Assembly: GCF_001437055.1 (NCBI RefSeq)
Contig: NZ_JQBW01000010.1
Location: forward strand, 565,926 to 629,925
Direction of reading: 5' to 3'
From: Limosilactobacillus secaliphilus
GTDB taxonomy: Bacteria > Bacillota > Bacilli > Lactobacillales > Lactobacillaceae
DNA: 64,000 nucleotides
Part shown: positions 8,937 to 19,425 of the stretch, piece by piece
Position numbering within the stretch: the stretch's first letter is position 1
Layout: every line of letters begins with the position of its first letter
Notes under the pieces: model-generated
What the model was told of the DNA's origin: nothing
The model's input: only the letters and a program-made list of their open reading frames with translations
Databases searched by the model: none
Translations under genes and position numbers: made by a program

Positions 8937-10169
8937 TTACTTCATAGCAGACGGATTGAACCAGAGTGTGTTCAAGAACCCACAGAAGATCAGGAATGAG
9001 AAGACAACAAAGTTAAAGGTAATAAAACCGGCAATAAACTTGGTCAGCTTCGTGCTCTTCAGGTTCTTGAAATGCTTGCGCTTGTAACGCAGCCACCAGT
9101 CATTGGTGCACAGGGCCGCACCGTGTAAGAAACCATACAAGATATAATACCATGTTACACCATGCCAGAAGCCCATGACGACCATGTTTATCATGTAAGC
9201 CAGTGATGATAAAACATTCCGGTTCTTGAACCAGTGCTTCTTGGTTGCCATGAAGACGAAACGCATGAAGATGTAATCACGGAACCAGAAGGACAAGGTC
9301 ATGTGCCAACGGTTCCAGAATTCCTTGATGTTCTTGGACAGGAACGGCTTGTTGAAGTTCATCGGCGTTTCAACACCCATGATGTATGAAATGGCCACGG
9401 CAAACAGCGAGTAACCGGCGAAGTCGAAGTAGAGGTCACCGGAGTATACGTAGGCCACGGCAACAACCCACCAAGACAGGTGTGGTGCGTGTGACATAGC
9501 CTGCTGTTCCACGTATGGCAGCCATTGCTGAGCGAAGAAGTAGTCGATGATGAACTTGTAAATAAAACCAATAAAGAGATACATGACCGCCTTTTCCAGC
9601 ATCTTCAAGTATTTCTCACGGCTCGGCACCTTGCGATAATCCTTGGAGAAACGCCGGTAACGGTCGATTGGTCCGGAAGTGATGGTTGGCATGAAAGCCA
9701 TAAACCGGATGAACTTCCACCAATTAATATCCTTAACCGCACCATCACGAGTTTCGATGATTGTTCCAGCAGCCCGGAAAGTCAGGTATGAAATCCCTAA
9801 GAAACCAAGAAGGGAGTTGTGACCAACCATGGCTGGGGTGAACTTAACGATGATGATCGGTAACAGTGACAGAAACGTAGTGCAATAGAAAACGAGACTA
9901 TTGTTATTCTGCTGGCGGTAATGGACGTACCACATAACCAAGCAAGTCTGGTAAATGATATAGACAATCAGCGAGATTGCTTGCTGCCAATCTTGTCCGT
10001 CAAACATGAAGAAGATGAAGACGAAACTGACAAGGGCTTCATACCAGCTGAGCCGCTTGCCAAAGTAAATTCCGATGCCCAGTGGCAAGATCGCAATCAG
10101 CAGGTAGATGAAGTAGACCGGTGTCCCGTAAGCAGAAAAATTAGGCAGATTAGCAAACCAGTTCATCAT
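8937..10169 (-). CDS. dltB: DltB, MBOAT-family D-alanyl transferase membrane protein
   Basis: Polytopic membrane O-acyltransferase that passes D-alanine from DltC across the membrane. The MBOAT signature with the conserved histidine is seen in VVMGFWHGVTWYY, and many hydrophobic segments run through 410 aa. The gene starts MMNW with its first ATG overlapping the dltA stop by 4 bases, so translation is coupled; the second ATG would also fit. Confidence 0.96.
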   Translation of the reverse strand: MMNWFANLPNFSAYGTPVYFIYLLIAILPLGIGIYFGKRLSWYEALVSFVFIFFMFDGQDWQQAISLIVYIIYQTCLVMWYVHYRQQNNNSLVFYCTTFLSLLPIIIVKFTPAMVGHNSLLGFLGISYLTFRAAGTIIETRDGAVKDINWWKFIRFMAFMPTITSGPIDRYRRFSKDYRKVPSREKYLKMLEKAVMYLFIGFIYKFIIDYFFAQQWLPYVEQQAMSHAPHLSWWVVAVAYVYSGDLYFDFAGYSLFAVAISYIMGVETPMNFNKPFLSKNIKEFWNRWHMTLSFWFRDYIFMRFVFMATKKHWFKNRNVLSSLAYMINMVVMGFWHGVTWYYILYGFLHGAALCTNDWWLRYKRKHFKNLKSTKLTKFIAGFITFNFVVFSFLIFCGFLNTLWFNPSAMK

Positions 10170-11698
10170 TTATTGTTGGCCTCCGCAATCATTTGCTTAA
10201 CGGCGATCTTACCGTTAGCTGATTTTGGAAAACTGTCAACGTACTTGAATTGGGTTGGCATCATGTAATCCATGATCTTGCCCTTCAGGCTTTCCCGAAT
10301 GGCCTTGGTTAATTCGGCATCGGAAGTAAAGTCATTCGGTTGTGCGATGACGTCGGCAATCAGGTGTGAAACCCGACCGTTCTTATCATACTTTGGTACG
10401 GCCACGGCTTGTTTGATCAGTGGACTCAATTCCAAGCTGGAACGAACTTCATCCAGTTCAACCCGGAATCCGTGCAGCTTAATTTGGAAGTCCATCCGAC
10501 CGATGATGTGACGCAGGCCATCAGCGGTGATGAAGCCGGCATCACCGGTCCGGTAAGACTGAACCCCATTGAACTTGAAGAAGTTCTTAGCGGTCTTTTC
10601 AGGGTTGTTCATGTAGCCTTCCGCAACACTGTCACCGGAGATGATGATTTCACCGTGCTTGCCGGGTTCAGTGATTTGCTTGTTGCCGTCCCAAATGGTC
10701 GTGGTAACGCCTGGCTTGTCATAACCAATTGGCAGCCGCTTGTCCTTCTTGACCATTTCCTTGGTGATTTCACAACTGGTAATGGCAACGGTGGCTTCCG
10801 TTGGTCCGTAAGTGTTCCAGATACGAGCGTGTGGGAACTTCTTCCACAGACGTTTAACGGTGGAAACGGATAATTCTTCACCACAGAAGACGAACTGCTT
10901 CAAGTCGGGCATCTTTTCTTCGTTGAAGTCCGGACTCAGCATCAGCATGTCGGCTAATGAAGGGGTACCGGTCATGATATCGATCTTCAAGTCCGTCAAT
11001 ACCTTGAATAATTGACCAAAGTTCTGCACAACGGAGAGTGGCAGGGCTTTGATGGTGCCACCAGTCAGCATCCCGATCAACCAGTAGTAGTGTGAGATGT
11101 CAAATGAGAACGGCGTCTGGCCGAGGAAGGTCATGCCTTCTTCAATAGCAAAGTCATCGCCCAGCATCCAGTTGGCAAAGGTGGTGACGTTATCGGCGCT
11201 GATCTGAACCCCCTTTGGTGAGCCGGTCGTCCCGGAAGTAAAGAGGATGTAGAACGGCTGCTTGCCGGATACAGGGTGGCTGATCTCGTAGTTGGCGGAC
11301 TTAGCCATGATCTGGCGCAGTTCGAAGAGGTCTAATACTTGGCCATCGTAATCCAGCTTCTGGTCTGGAAATTCGTCGATGGCAACGACTAAACGCGGGT
11401 TGGCCGTGTTGATAATGGATTGCATCCGTGGCAATGCTGATCCAGCTTCCACTGGAATGTAGGCATGACCGGATTTAACCCCGCCTAAGAAACCGGCAAC
11501 CATTTCGAACTGGTGATCACCGTAAAACATAATCGGTGATTCAGCCGGAATGTTGCTGTGGTCCAACCAGGCAGCAAACGCATCAGAAGCTTCGTGCAGG
11601 TCCTGGAACGTGTGGGTGGTTCCCATTTCATCGAAGTAGACCCGGTCGGCGAATTTCTGCGCTGCCTGGTCCATTTCCGCAACTATCTGTTTAATCAC
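10166..11698 (-). CDS. dltA: DltA, D-alanine--D-alanyl carrier protein ligase
   Basis: Adenylating enzyme that activates D-alanine with ATP and loads it on DltC. AMP-binding P-loop LFTSGTTGSPKGV, the NTYGPTEATVA motif, YRTGDAG, and the C-terminal lysine in KSANGKIAVKQ are present. I place the start at GTG 11698 (MIKQIVAEM): GGAGG lies 8 bases before it. A longer frame to 11713 would put that site inside the gene. The product is 510 aa. Confidence 0.96.
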   Translation of the reverse strand: MIKQIVAEMDQAAQKFADRVYFDEMGTTHTFQDLHEASDAFAAWLDHSNIPAESPIMFYGDHQFEMVAGFLGGVKSGHAYIPVEAGSALPRMQSIINTANPRLVVAIDEFPDQKLDYDGQVLDLFELRQIMAKSANYEISHPVSGKQPFYILFTSGTTGSPKGVQISADNVTTFANWMLGDDFAIEEGMTFLGQTPFSFDISHYYWLIGMLTGGTIKALPLSVVQNFGQLFKVLTDLKIDIMTGTPSLADMLMLSPDFNEEKMPDLKQFVFCGEELSVSTVKRLWKKFPHARIWNTYGPTEATVAITSCEITKEMVKKDKRLPIGYDKPGVTTTIWDGNKQITEPGKHGEIIISGDSVAEGYMNNPEKTAKNFFKFNGVQSYRTGDAGFITADGLRHIIGRMDFQIKLHGFRVELDEVRSSLELSPLIKQAVAVPKYDKNGRVSHLIADVIAQPNDFTSDAELTKAIRESLKGKIMDYMMPTQFKYVDSFPKSANGKIAVKQMIAEANNK

Positions 11699-11716
11699 AA
11701 TAATTTCCTCCACTAA

Positions 11717-11857
11717 TTAGAATTCGTTGTAGATAAATGGTGCTTGCCCCGCGCCATAATAACCATAAAGGTAAATCAGCACGATCAAGACAGCAAAATA
11801 AAAAAGCGTTTTAAGAATAAACGTTGAAACTGGATGGTTTTTTAATGATTTCACCAT
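11717..11857 (-). CDS. dltX: DltX, small teichoic acid D-alanylation partner peptide
   Basis: A 46-residue gene directly before dltA, 18 bases apart. It begins MVKSLKNHP, has one membrane segment (about residues 14-33, with FYFAVLIVLIYLYGYY) and ends in the conserved C-terminal tail FIYNEF that marks DltX. In related bacteria this peptide acts at the outer face with DltB and DltD in the final D-alanine transfer. AGAAGG lies about 12 bases upstream, slightly long; GTG 11854 is an alternative start. Confidence 0.93.
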   Translation of the reverse strand: MVKSLKNHPVSTFILKTLFYFAVLIVLIYLYGYYGAGQAPFIYNEF

Positions 11858-11985
11858 TAACTTAGTTGACCTTCTCTCCGTAGAAAATTAGCGTTAATGA
11901 TTAATGCATTCTAGTCTAAGACGTTTAGTTTCTTTATTGAATATTAAAGGTAAAGTTTACCAATTCTTTAAAGATATCAAGCGTA

Positions 11986-12014
11986 ATTATACAACAAGTG
12001 TGACAGTGCCGTAA
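11986..12014 (-). promoter_or_regulatory. Promoter of the dlt operon
   Basis: On the minus strand TTACGG (12014-12009) and TATAAT (11991-11986) are 17 bases apart. The leader to dltX is about 120 bases. I see no clear operator in it. Confidence 0.7.
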
Positions 12015-12077
12015 ACGGAATTGCTGACAGCTTTTTCGCGCTTTTTACGTCTTTAATTAATAAGGAGTTAAATCTGC

Positions 12078-12083
12078 TATAAT
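12078..12083 (+). promoter_or_regulatory. -10 element for sbcDC
   Basis: TGCTATAAT is an extended -10 with a poor -35, about 37 bases before the sbcD start. It lies back to back with the dlt promoter. Confidence 0.6.
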
Positions 12084-12119
12084 CAGAAGCAAAACAAACA
12101 GGTGTTTGGGGAGGAAACT

Positions 12120-13238
12120 ATGCGCTTTTTACATACGGCCGATTGGCATATTGGCAAGAATTTAGCGGGCTACGATTTACTGGCCGACCAGGCGGCAACG
12201 TTTAAAGAAATTGAACAGATTGCACTAGAAAACAAGGTTGATGCAGTCGTGATTGCTGGGGATTTATATGACCGCAGTGTTCCCAGCGAGGCAGCCATTA
12301 CCGAACTGACCCATGAATTAATGCAGCTGAACTTGCACGATCATTTGCCACTCCTAGTAATCAGCGGCAACCATGATTCGGCGATCCGCTTAGGGGTTGG
12401 CCGCCAGTGGTATCAGGCCACGGATTTATTCTTAAACACTGATTTCGCCGCGGCCTTTAAGCCGGTCACCATTCAGGACACCCAGTTTTTCTTGTTGCCT
12501 TATTTTGGCCTGCAGCAAGTCAAAAATTATTTTCAAGATGACTCATTGCGCACGTTGAACAGTGCAATGACTGCCATCGTGGAGCGGATGCAGGAAAACT
12601 TTGCTCCCAATAAGCAGCATGTCTTGGTGGCCCATTTCTATGCCGCTGGCAGTACGCGCGTGCAATCCGATACGCAGATGGAGATTGGCGGCTTGAGCGC
12701 GGTAGACACGAGCATTATGGTGCCCTTTGACTACGTTGCCTTAGGACACCTGCACAGCCGCAACGCTTTGAAAGAAGACCGGGTGCGCTACAGTGGTTCG
12801 CCAATGAAGTTCTCTGCCGGTGAGGCCAACCTAGAGAAGGGTGTCTGGATTGTCGACACGGATAGCTGGCAGATCGATTGGCACCCATTGAAGCCGGTCC
12901 ACCAGCTAATTGTCCTGACTGAATCCTTTGCTAAATTGACGGACCCCCAGTTTGCAAAGCAATACGCTAAAGATGACTACTATGTGATCAAACTGACTGA
13001 CCGGCAAGTCATTCCCGACGTGATGTCGCGTCTGCGCGAATATTATCCGCAAATCATCAGCCTGGAACGCAAGAACGGCTTTCAAACGCCCCACAGCAAG
13101 GTTGATCGGAAGGCCGCTACTGAAGACCCCTTCGACCTGCTCCAGCAATTTTATGAAGAAAGCGCCAATAACCCACTGTCGCCGATGCAAGAGAAGTGGG
13201 CGCAGGCAGCCCTGAAACAAGCGCAAAAGGAGGAATAG
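12120..13238 (+). CDS. sbcD: SbcD, nuclease subunit of the SbcCD (Mre11-Rad50) complex
   Basis: Metal-dependent exonuclease and hairpin endonuclease subunit used in DNA repair and palindrome processing. Phosphoesterase motifs are ADWHIGKN, AGDLYDRS, SGNHDS, VAHFY and LGHLH. GGGAGGA precedes ATG 12120, so I use this start and not the earlier TTG at 12102. The length is 372 aa. It is followed by sbcC after one base. Confidence 0.96.
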   Translation: MRFLHTADWHIGKNLAGYDLLADQAATFKEIEQIALENKVDAVVIAGDLYDRSVPSEAAITELTHELMQLNLHDHLPLLVISGNHDSAIRLGVGRQWYQATDLFLNTDFAAAFKPVTIQDTQFFLLPYFGLQQVKNYFQDDSLRTLNSAMTAIVERMQENFAPNKQHVLVAHFYAAGSTRVQSDTQMEIGGLSAVDTSIMVPFDYVALGHLHSRNALKEDRVRYSGSPMKFSAGEANLEKGVWIVDTDSWQIDWHPLKPVHQLIVLTESFAKLTDPQFAKQYAKDDYYVIKLTDRQVIPDVMSRLREYYPQIISLERKNGFQTPHSKVDRKAATEDPFDLLQQFYEESANNPLSPMQEKWAQAALKQAQKEE

Positions 13239-13239
13239 T

Positions 13240-16200
13240 ATGCGGCCATTAAAGCTTGAATTAACCTATTTCGGTCCCTACCGCCACGTGCTGGTGGATT
13301 TCACGAAATTCAACTCCCAGCCGCTGTTTTTGATCAGTGGGAAGACGGGGAGCGGTAAGACGACCCTCTTTGATGGCATGTGCTACGCCTTATTCAATCA
13401 GACGACCAATGACCAGCGTGACGCCGCATCGTTGCGGTCGGACTTTGCGCCCAACACGGCGGAGAGTGCGGTCAAACTGACTTTTGAGCATGAGGGCATC
13501 AAGTACCAGATCACCCGTAAGCCGGCCCAGCAGGTTCTTGGTCGTGGGCATAAACTGGTAAACCATGTGGCGCATGTCGAGCTGCTTTATCCGGCCGACA
13601 GTGACCAGCCCAAGTCGATTACGAAGATTTCGGTAGCCGATAGCTTCATCAAGAACCTGCTGCACCTGGATAAGGAACAGTTTCGCCAGATCGCTTTGCT
13701 GCCACAGGGCAAGTTTCGCCAATTCCTGTCTTCGTCTAGCAGTGACAAGGCGGCCATTTTAGGGAGCCTGTTTAACACCAAACTTTACCAGCGCTGGACG
13801 CAAATCTTGAAAGACCAGCTGGCAGCCCAGGAGAAGGGCCAGGAACAGTTGCAGACCCAGTTGAATACGCTGATGCAAAGCGAGCATGACGTCGACAGCA
13901 ACCTGCCGCACACGGAATGGGCAGCAGCGGTCAAGGCCCGGATTGACCAGCAAGAGGAACAACAGGCCAAACTAGTGCAGGCAGTTGAAGAACAAGAAAA
14001 GCGGGAGGCAAAGGCAAATGCACAGCTGCAGGCCGCTTCTGTGCTCAAAGACCAGCAGACCGAACTAACCCAAGTCAACGCCCACCTTGCAACTTTAAAG
14101 GGACAAAGCCAAGCAATTACTAAGGCTACACAAACCATTCACCGGTTAGAGTGGTTCAATGCCCGGCAGAAGGACTACTTTGCATATCAGAATGGGCAGC
14201 AGCGGTTGCAAGAGTTGCAAAAACAGTTGCAAACGGCGCAACAGAAGTTAACGGAGACGACTCAGCAGCAGGGGCAGGCCCAAAAAGCGTTGGACCAGCT
14301 GCAGGCGCAAAAGGCCACAATCGATGACCTGAAAACGCAGGCCAGCGTCTTGACCAGCCAGCTGCCGACTTATGAACAGCAGGATCGCTTACAGCTACAG
14401 TTGACTAAGCAAAAGCAGGAGGTGGCCGCGCAGAAAGACAGCTTTGAAAAGGACCAGCAAGCGTTAAGCCAGGTTAAAGAGCAGTTGACCAAGATTGCAC
14501 AACAATTGGCGCAGTTTCATGATTTGGAAGACGACCGTGTGCAATTAGTCAACAGTCAACACCAGCTGGCGGATGCAGACCGCTTATGGCAACAACTACA
14601 GGATGTTCAACGCGACCAGGAGACAAAGCAGCAAGAACTCAAAGAAGTCCAGCAGCAATTGGTGGCCGCCAACCAGCAGTTAAAAACCAGTAAGAAAGAG
14701 TACGAGGACCTTCAAGACCAGCGTACCCGTAATCAGATTGCGGCCCTGGTTGCCAAGCTTCACGATAACCAGGCCTGCCCAGTCTGTGGCTCGCTTGATC
14801 ACCCACACCCGGCCGAAGTCGAAAAGGGCCAGCAGGTAACGGATGAAGAACTGGATCACACAAATGAAGCCTACGTTATGGCCGGCAAGCAACAGGCACG
14901 TCTGCAAAGTCAACAACATCAGCTGACGGCCGCCGTGCAGGCTAACGAGCAGCAGCTGGGAAACTTAGGCACGCAATTGCGAACGACCCTGAAGATGCAG
15001 GATCAGGCTGCTGATTTCTCTGCAACGCTGAAAGAAAAGCATTCCCAGCTGAATGAATTAAGCGCCCAGTTGCAAGGTCAGCAGAAATTGAAGGGGCAAC
15101 TGGAAAAGCAGCAGCAAACAGACACCGAAAAACAGCAAGAACTGCAAAGAAATCTGGATCAGGCACAGAAGAATTTGAACGATTTGCAGCTGCAGATGAC
15201 ACAAACGCAGTCAACGTTTGCAACTCAGACCAAGCATTTGCAGTACCCTGACTTAAAGCAGGCCCAAGCCGCGTTGAAGCAGCTGCAAAAACAAGTGACG
15301 GCCTATGATCAAAAGGTCAGCCAGGTCACTGAACAGTTAAGCAACCTACAGCAGACTGTCTCGGCTTATCAAGGACAGGTTGAACAGGGGCAAAAGGAAC
15401 AAGCAGACTTGCAATCGACTCAGAGCAAACGTCACTCTCAATTGACCGACATGCTTGCCGAAGCCGACTTTAATTGTGACTGGTCATTCTGGCAGTGGGC
15501 CCAGGACAATAACGACCAGCTCAAGTCTTTGCAGCAGCAAGTGGAGAACTACCAGCTGGAACTGGGTAAGACGCAGGCACAAGCAGCAAAACTTAAACAG
15601 GCGATTGATGACCGGGGTCCTGTTGACTTGGCACCGTTAAAACAAGCGGCAACTGCAGCCCACCAGCAATTGGCTCAGCTGCAGGAACAGAGCGGGTCGC
15701 TGAAGCAAGCGATTGCCCAGCACAAGGCCAACTTGAAGCAGGTCCAGGAATTGCTGCAGAAGCAAGAGCAGGCATTCACCAAGCTGGCAGAGTTTAAGAC
15801 CTTGGTCAGTGTAGTAGATGGCAACACCGACAGTCACTTGAGTTTGGAACGTTATGTCTTGCGCAGCTACTTTGATGAGGTTCTGCAGGCGGCTAATCCG
15901 CGGCTGCAGGAATTGTCGAACGGTCGCTACCTCTTTGCCCTAAGCGACGAATCACAGGGCAGGGGCGCCAAGTGGACCGGCTTGGAAGTCAACGTGTACG
16001 ACGATAATGCCGGCCGTTACCGGAGTGCCCGCACTTTGTCTGGTGGGGAGAGCTTCATTGCTTCACTCGCCCTTGCCCTGGCGCTGAGTGATGTTGTCCA
16101 GCAGCACCAAGGCGGCGTCCACATTGATGCCTTGTTTGTGGACGAAGGTTTCGGCTCCTTAGACGCGGATGCTTTGCAACAGGCCCTGCAGGCTTTGCAG

Positions 16201-16332
16201 ACAATTCACGGTGGCCGCATGGTAGGCATCATCAGCCACGTGGCCGCATTGGAAGAGCAGATTCCCAACCAGCTGCAGGTGGAAACCGACCACGGCGTCA
16301 GCACAGTAAAATATCAGCTAGAAGAGTTATAA
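13240..16332 (+). CDS. sbcC: SbcC, SMC-like ATPase subunit of SbcCD
   Basis: Rad50-like ATPase of 1030 aa. Walker [10 protein letters not shown] (about 34-42) is followed by two long glutamine-rich coiled-coil arms around the zinc hook CPVC (about 512-515), then signature LSGGES (about 930) and Walker [13 protein letters not shown]. The coiled coil is extremely Q-rich, which explains the repetitive look of 14.2-15.8 kb. Only five bases separate its stop from the serS leader promoter and no terminator is seen, so sbcDC transcripts probably run into the serS T-box. Confidence 0.96.
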   Translation: MRPLKLELTYFGPYRHVLVDFTKFNSQPLFLISGKTGSGKTTLFDGMCYALFNQTTNDQRDAASLRSDFAPNTAESAVKLTFEHEGIKYQITRKPAQQVLGRGHKLVNHVAHVELLYPADSDQPKSITKISVADSFIKNLLHLDKEQFRQIALLPQGKFRQFLSSSSSDKAAILGSLFNTKLYQRWTQILKDQLAAQEKGQEQLQTQLNTLMQSEHDVDSNLPHTEWAAAVKARIDQQEEQQAKLVQAVEEQEKREAKANAQLQAASVLKDQQTELTQVNAHLATLKGQSQAITKATQTIHRLEWFNARQKDYFAYQNGQQRLQELQKQLQTAQQKLTETTQQQGQAQKALDQLQAQKATIDDLKTQASVLTSQLPTYEQQDRLQLQLTKQKQEVAAQKDSFEKDQQALSQVKEQLTKIAQQLAQFHDLEDDRVQLVNSQHQLADADRLWQQLQDVQRDQETKQQELKEVQQQLVAANQQLKTSKKEYEDLQDQRTRNQIAALVAKLHDNQACPVCGSLDHPHPAEVEKGQQVTDEELDHTNEAYVMAGKQQARLQSQQHQLTAAVQANEQQLGNLGTQLRTTLKMQDQAADFSATLKEKHSQLNELSAQLQGQQKLKGQLEKQQQTDTEKQQELQRNLDQAQKNLNDLQLQMTQTQSTFATQTKHLQYPDLKQAQAALKQLQKQVTAYDQKVSQVTEQLSNLQQTVSAYQGQVEQGQKEQADLQSTQSKRHSQLTDMLAEADFNCDWSFWQWAQDNNDQLKSLQQQVENYQLELGKTQAQAAKLKQAIDDRGPVDLAPLKQAATAAHQQLAQLQEQSGSLKQAIAQHKANLKQVQELLQKQEQAFTKLAEFKTLVSVVDGNTDSHLSLERYVLRSYFDEVLQAANPRLQELSNGRYLFALSDESQGRGAKWTGLEVNVYDDNAGRYRSARTLSGGESFIASLALALALSDVVQQHQGGVHIDALFVDEGFGSLDADALQQALQALQTIHGGRMVGIISHVAALEEQIPNQLQVETDHGVSTVKYQLEEL

Positions 16333-16337
16333 AGATC

Positions 16338-16366
16338 TTGTCAAAGGCAAAATCATGAACTAGAAT
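16338..16366 (+). promoter_or_regulatory. Promoter for the serS T-box leader
   Basis: TTGTCA (16338-16343) and TAGAAT (16361-16366) with a 17-base spacer. Confidence 0.75.
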
Positions 16367-16597
16367 GTCTGTAGAAATTGAAACACGGAAAGATATTTCA
16401 AGTAGGCATCCAGAGAGCTGACGGGTGGTGTGAGTCAGCTGCCGAAACTCCGATATCTTAAATGTGGGCGGGTAATGCCGCACGGTGAATGGCCGTTATC
16501 CATATCGAGCGTGTCTATTTAGACAAACTTGGGTGGTACCGCGGAACCGGAGTCATTTCGTCCCAAAATTTTTGAGATGGAATGACTCCTTTTTTTG
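16367..16597 (+). promoter_or_regulatory. Serine T-box riboswitch upstream of serS
   Basis: Full-length T-box. Stem I has the AG bulge in CAGAGAGCTG and the apical GGTGTGAG; the specifier is TCC (16449-16451, Ser) in CGAAACTCCGA. The T-box core is GGGTGGTACCGCGG (16531-16544). The terminator pairs GGAGTCATT (16549-16557) with AATGACTCC (16581-16589) before seven T. Charged tRNA-Ser would favour termination. Confidence 0.93.
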
Positions 16598-16612
16598 ACT
16601 GGAGGGTTTTCG

Positions 16613-17914
16613 ATGTTAGATATTAAGAAGATTCGTCGCCAACCAGATTGGTTTAAGGAGAAGTTAGCAACTCGGGGCACGAAGCCTGAGGAAATCGATG
16701 AGGTTTTGGACCTCGATGCTAAGCGCAGAGACCTGTTACAACAGACGGAAACGATGAAGGCTAAGCGGAATGCCGTTTCTAAGCAGATTGGTGATGCTAA
16801 GCGCGCCAACAAGCCAGCCGACGACATCATCGCTCAGATGCGTGACTTAGGTGACCAGATCTCCAAGCTGGACGAACAGGTTGAAAAGGTGGAAGAAGAA
16901 TTCCACGACAAGATGTCACGCCTGCCAAACGTGCCACACAAGGATGACCCAGTCAGCCTGACTGAAGAAGGCGCCATCGAATTACGCAAGGTCGGCCACA
17001 TCCGTGACTTCGACTTTGAACCAAAGCACCACTGGGATGTCGGTGAAAACCTGGGTATCCTGGACTTTGACCGGGCACGTAAAGTATCTGGTGCACGGTT
17101 TGTCTACTACTTGGGCTTGGGTGCTCAACTGGAACGGGCCGTTTACAACTTCATGCTGGATGAACACATGAAGGAAGGCTACACCGAAGTTCTGCCACCA
17201 TACATCGTTAACGCCGCTTCAATGTTCGGTACTGGTCAATTCCCAAAGTTCAAGGATGGTGTCTACCAGGTTAACGGCGAAGACATGACGCTGATTCCAA
17301 CTGCTGAAGTGCCATTGACTAACTACTACCGTGGCGAAGTCATTCCAGAAGAAGAACTGCCAGTTAAGGTAACTGCTTTGACCCCATGCTTCCGTTCTGA
17401 AGCCGGTGCCGCTGGCCGTGACACCCGTGGCTTGATCCGGATGCACCAGTTCAACAAGGTCGAAATGGTTAAGTACACCAAGCCAGAAGATTCATGGAAG
17501 GCATTGGATTCAATGACCGCTAACGCCGAAAATATCCTGAAGAAGCTGGAAATTCCTTACCACGTTATTCGTTTAACCACTGGTGACATGTCATTCACGG
17601 CTTCTGAAACGCGGGACCTGGAACTCTGGATGCCTGCTCAGCACAAGTACCGTGAAGTATCATCATGCTCGAACTGCCTGGACTTCCAAGCACGGCGGAT
17701 GCACACCCAGTACCGTGGCAAGGATGGCAAGCTGCACTATGTTCACACCCTGAACGGCTCTGGCCTGGCTTGTGGACGGACGGTTGCCGCTATTTTGGAA
17801 AACAACCAAAACGAAGACGGCTCAGTTACGATTCCAAAGGTCTTGGTACCATACATGCACGGGGTTACGAAGATCACCAAGGAAAACGCGGTTCCATTCC
17901 GCAACAAACACTAG
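16613..17914 (+). CDS. serS: Seryl-tRNA synthetase
   Basis: Class II synthetase that charges tRNA-Ser (and tRNA-Sec where present). An N-terminal coiled-coil tRNA-binding arm (about residues 25-105) precedes the catalytic core with motif 2 [15 protein letters not shown] and motif 3 [22 protein letters not shown] lies just upstream of ATG 16613, so the earlier TTG at 16595 in the terminator tail is not used. It is 433 aa, normal. A serine-specifier T-box controls it. Confidence 0.98.
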   Translation: MLDIKKIRRQPDWFKEKLATRGTKPEEIDEVLDLDAKRRDLLQQTETMKAKRNAVSKQIGDAKRANKPADDIIAQMRDLGDQISKLDEQVEKVEEEFHDKMSRLPNVPHKDDPVSLTEEGAIELRKVGHIRDFDFEPKHHWDVGENLGILDFDRARKVSGARFVYYLGLGAQLERAVYNFMLDEHMKEGYTEVLPPYIVNAASMFGTGQFPKFKDGVYQVNGEDMTLIPTAEVPLTNYYRGEVIPEEELPVKVTALTPCFRSEAGAAGRDTRGLIRMHQFNKVEMVKYTKPEDSWKALDSMTANAENILKKLEIPYHVIRLTTGDMSFTASETRDLELWMPAQHKYREVSSCSNCLDFQARRMHTQYRGKDGKLHYVHTLNGSGLACGRTVAAILENNQNEDGSVTIPKVLVPYMHGVTKITKENAVPFRNKH

Positions 17915-18039
17915 TAAAAGCGCTTTAGCGGCTTTATACCGCGGTTTGTGTTACACTAGCAGTGAGAGTGGCTCACTGATAAGTCGCGCACATTAGTTCA
18001 TTATCGAAACGAAAATATAACAGCGCATTTACGCAGAGG

Positions 18040-18079
18040 AGCTCCAACATCCGGCAAGTCCGGAGGCTGGGGCTTTATT
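18040..18079 (+). terminator. Terminator after serS
   Basis: AGCTCCA (18040-18046) pairs with TGGGGCT (18068-18074), with an inner CCGG helix and a TTATTT tail. Confidence 0.7.
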
Positions 18080-18147
18080 TGCACTTGCGTTGCTTTAATT
18101 GTGGTTAACTGAGTCGCTGTGGCAATCAATCAAGGAAAGGATAGAAA

Positions 18148-19314
18148 ATGACAACCGATCGCTTACAAATGAAGTGGATATTCACTGCCAGTCTGCTGAA
18201 TAACACCGGGAACTCACTTTTATGGCCATTAACTACCGTTTATATGCATAACTACCTGCACCAGAGCATGACGATGGCCGGGATAGTAATGTTTCTCTTA
18301 TCAATCTCGATGATGATTGGTAACTATGTCGGCGGTTGGTTGTTCGACAACTGGAAGCCGTATATGGCAGCCGTTTTACCGGTGACACTGGCGACGATCT
18401 CCACCGTTTTGTTAGCGATCTTTGACCAGTGGCCGGCCTTTGCCGTTTGGTTGTGCCTGATCAGTTTTGCCGACGGTGCCAGCTTGACCGTTATCAACTC
18501 CTATGGGACGGCGGTACCGACCCACAGCAGCCGTTACGTTTTCAACCTGCTCTACATGGCCTTGAACATTGGGGTGGTTATCGGAACGCTGTTAGTCGGT
18601 GTGCTTTTACCGATTGGCCCGCACTGGGTCTTCGGTGTCAGCGCCGCAATCTACGTGGCCTTTTTGGTCCTGACCATCCTGACCTTCAACGTTAAACTGG
18701 AACGTGGTGGCGGTCATCATGCCCGGCGCGATCAATCCGCAAAGAGCGATCGGCGGGGGATCAAAGTGGTTTACGCCTTATGCCTGTGCTTCGTAACCTT
18801 GTACTTGTCATACGTGCTTTGGGAATCCATCATGTCGGTCCGGATCACCGACATGCACATCCCGTTCTTTGCTTACAGTCTGTTGTGGACGGTCAACGGA
18901 GCTTTGATCATGATCTTCCAGCCATTCATGAACAACTTGGCGGGTTATATTTCGACCCGGGTCCAAGTTATTCTGGGCTTGTCGATCTTTGCTTTCTCGT
19001 TTATCCCGTTGATTTTTGCCCACACCTTCACCATGTTCCTGATCGTCTTCATCATCTTGACGATCGGCGAAATGATGGGGGTACCGTCCGTGCCAGCCTA
19101 TATTGACGAACTGACCGACCCGACACAGGCGGGCAAGTACCAAGGGATGACCAACGTTGCCATGTCGATTGGCCGTGCCGTTGGTCCTTTATATGGTGGT
19201 CTAATCATCGACTACTTTAGCTATGAAGCATTATTCCTGTCGGTTTTTGCCATGATGGCCTTGTCCATTTTGTACATGGCGCTGGTTAGCCGACATTCTG
19301 CTGCGCAAAAGTAA
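18148..19314 (+). CDS. MFS transporter, drug-efflux (DHA1-like) type
   Basis: Membrane protein of 388 aa with about 12 hydrophobic segments in two halves around a basic central loop (ERGGGHHARRDQSAKSDRRG, near 189-208). The N-terminal half has GGWLFDNWKPY, where motif A of drug exporters sits. It resembles multidrug-efflux-like transporters of Firmicutes; the substrate is unknown. It stands alone between serS and gltX with its own AAAGGAT site. Confidence 0.8.
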   Translation: MTTDRLQMKWIFTASLLNNTGNSLLWPLTTVYMHNYLHQSMTMAGIVMFLLSISMMIGNYVGGWLFDNWKPYMAAVLPVTLATISTVLLAIFDQWPAFAVWLCLISFADGASLTVINSYGTAVPTHSSRYVFNLLYMALNIGVVIGTLLVGVLLPIGPHWVFGVSAAIYVAFLVLTILTFNVKLERGGGHHARRDQSAKSDRRGIKVVYALCLCFVTLYLSYVLWESIMSVRITDMHIPFFAYSLLWTVNGALIMIFQPFMNNLAGYISTRVQVILGLSIFAFSFIPLIFAHTFTMFLIVFIILTIGEMMGVPSVPAYIDELTDPTQAGKYQGMTNVAMSIGRAVGPLYGGLIIDYFSYEALFLSVFAMMALSILYMALVSRHSAAQK

Positions 19315-19425
19315 CGCCACGGCTTTTATTTCACTAGTCATTTTGATAAGATGTTAATGAGTGTCTGCACTTGCTTAACTTAATTAAGTGGGTGCGAAAT
19401 CATATTTGATGGAGAGGATTTAATT

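Noticed and set aside
9500..9525. Half-match to ParB site in dltB (TGTTCCACGT)
   Set aside because: Only one half is present and it is coding sequence.
14160..15780. Repeats of CAGCAG/CAGCTG-like triplets
   Set aside because: They are Gln-rich coiled-coil codons of SbcC, normal for this family, not a DNA repeat element.
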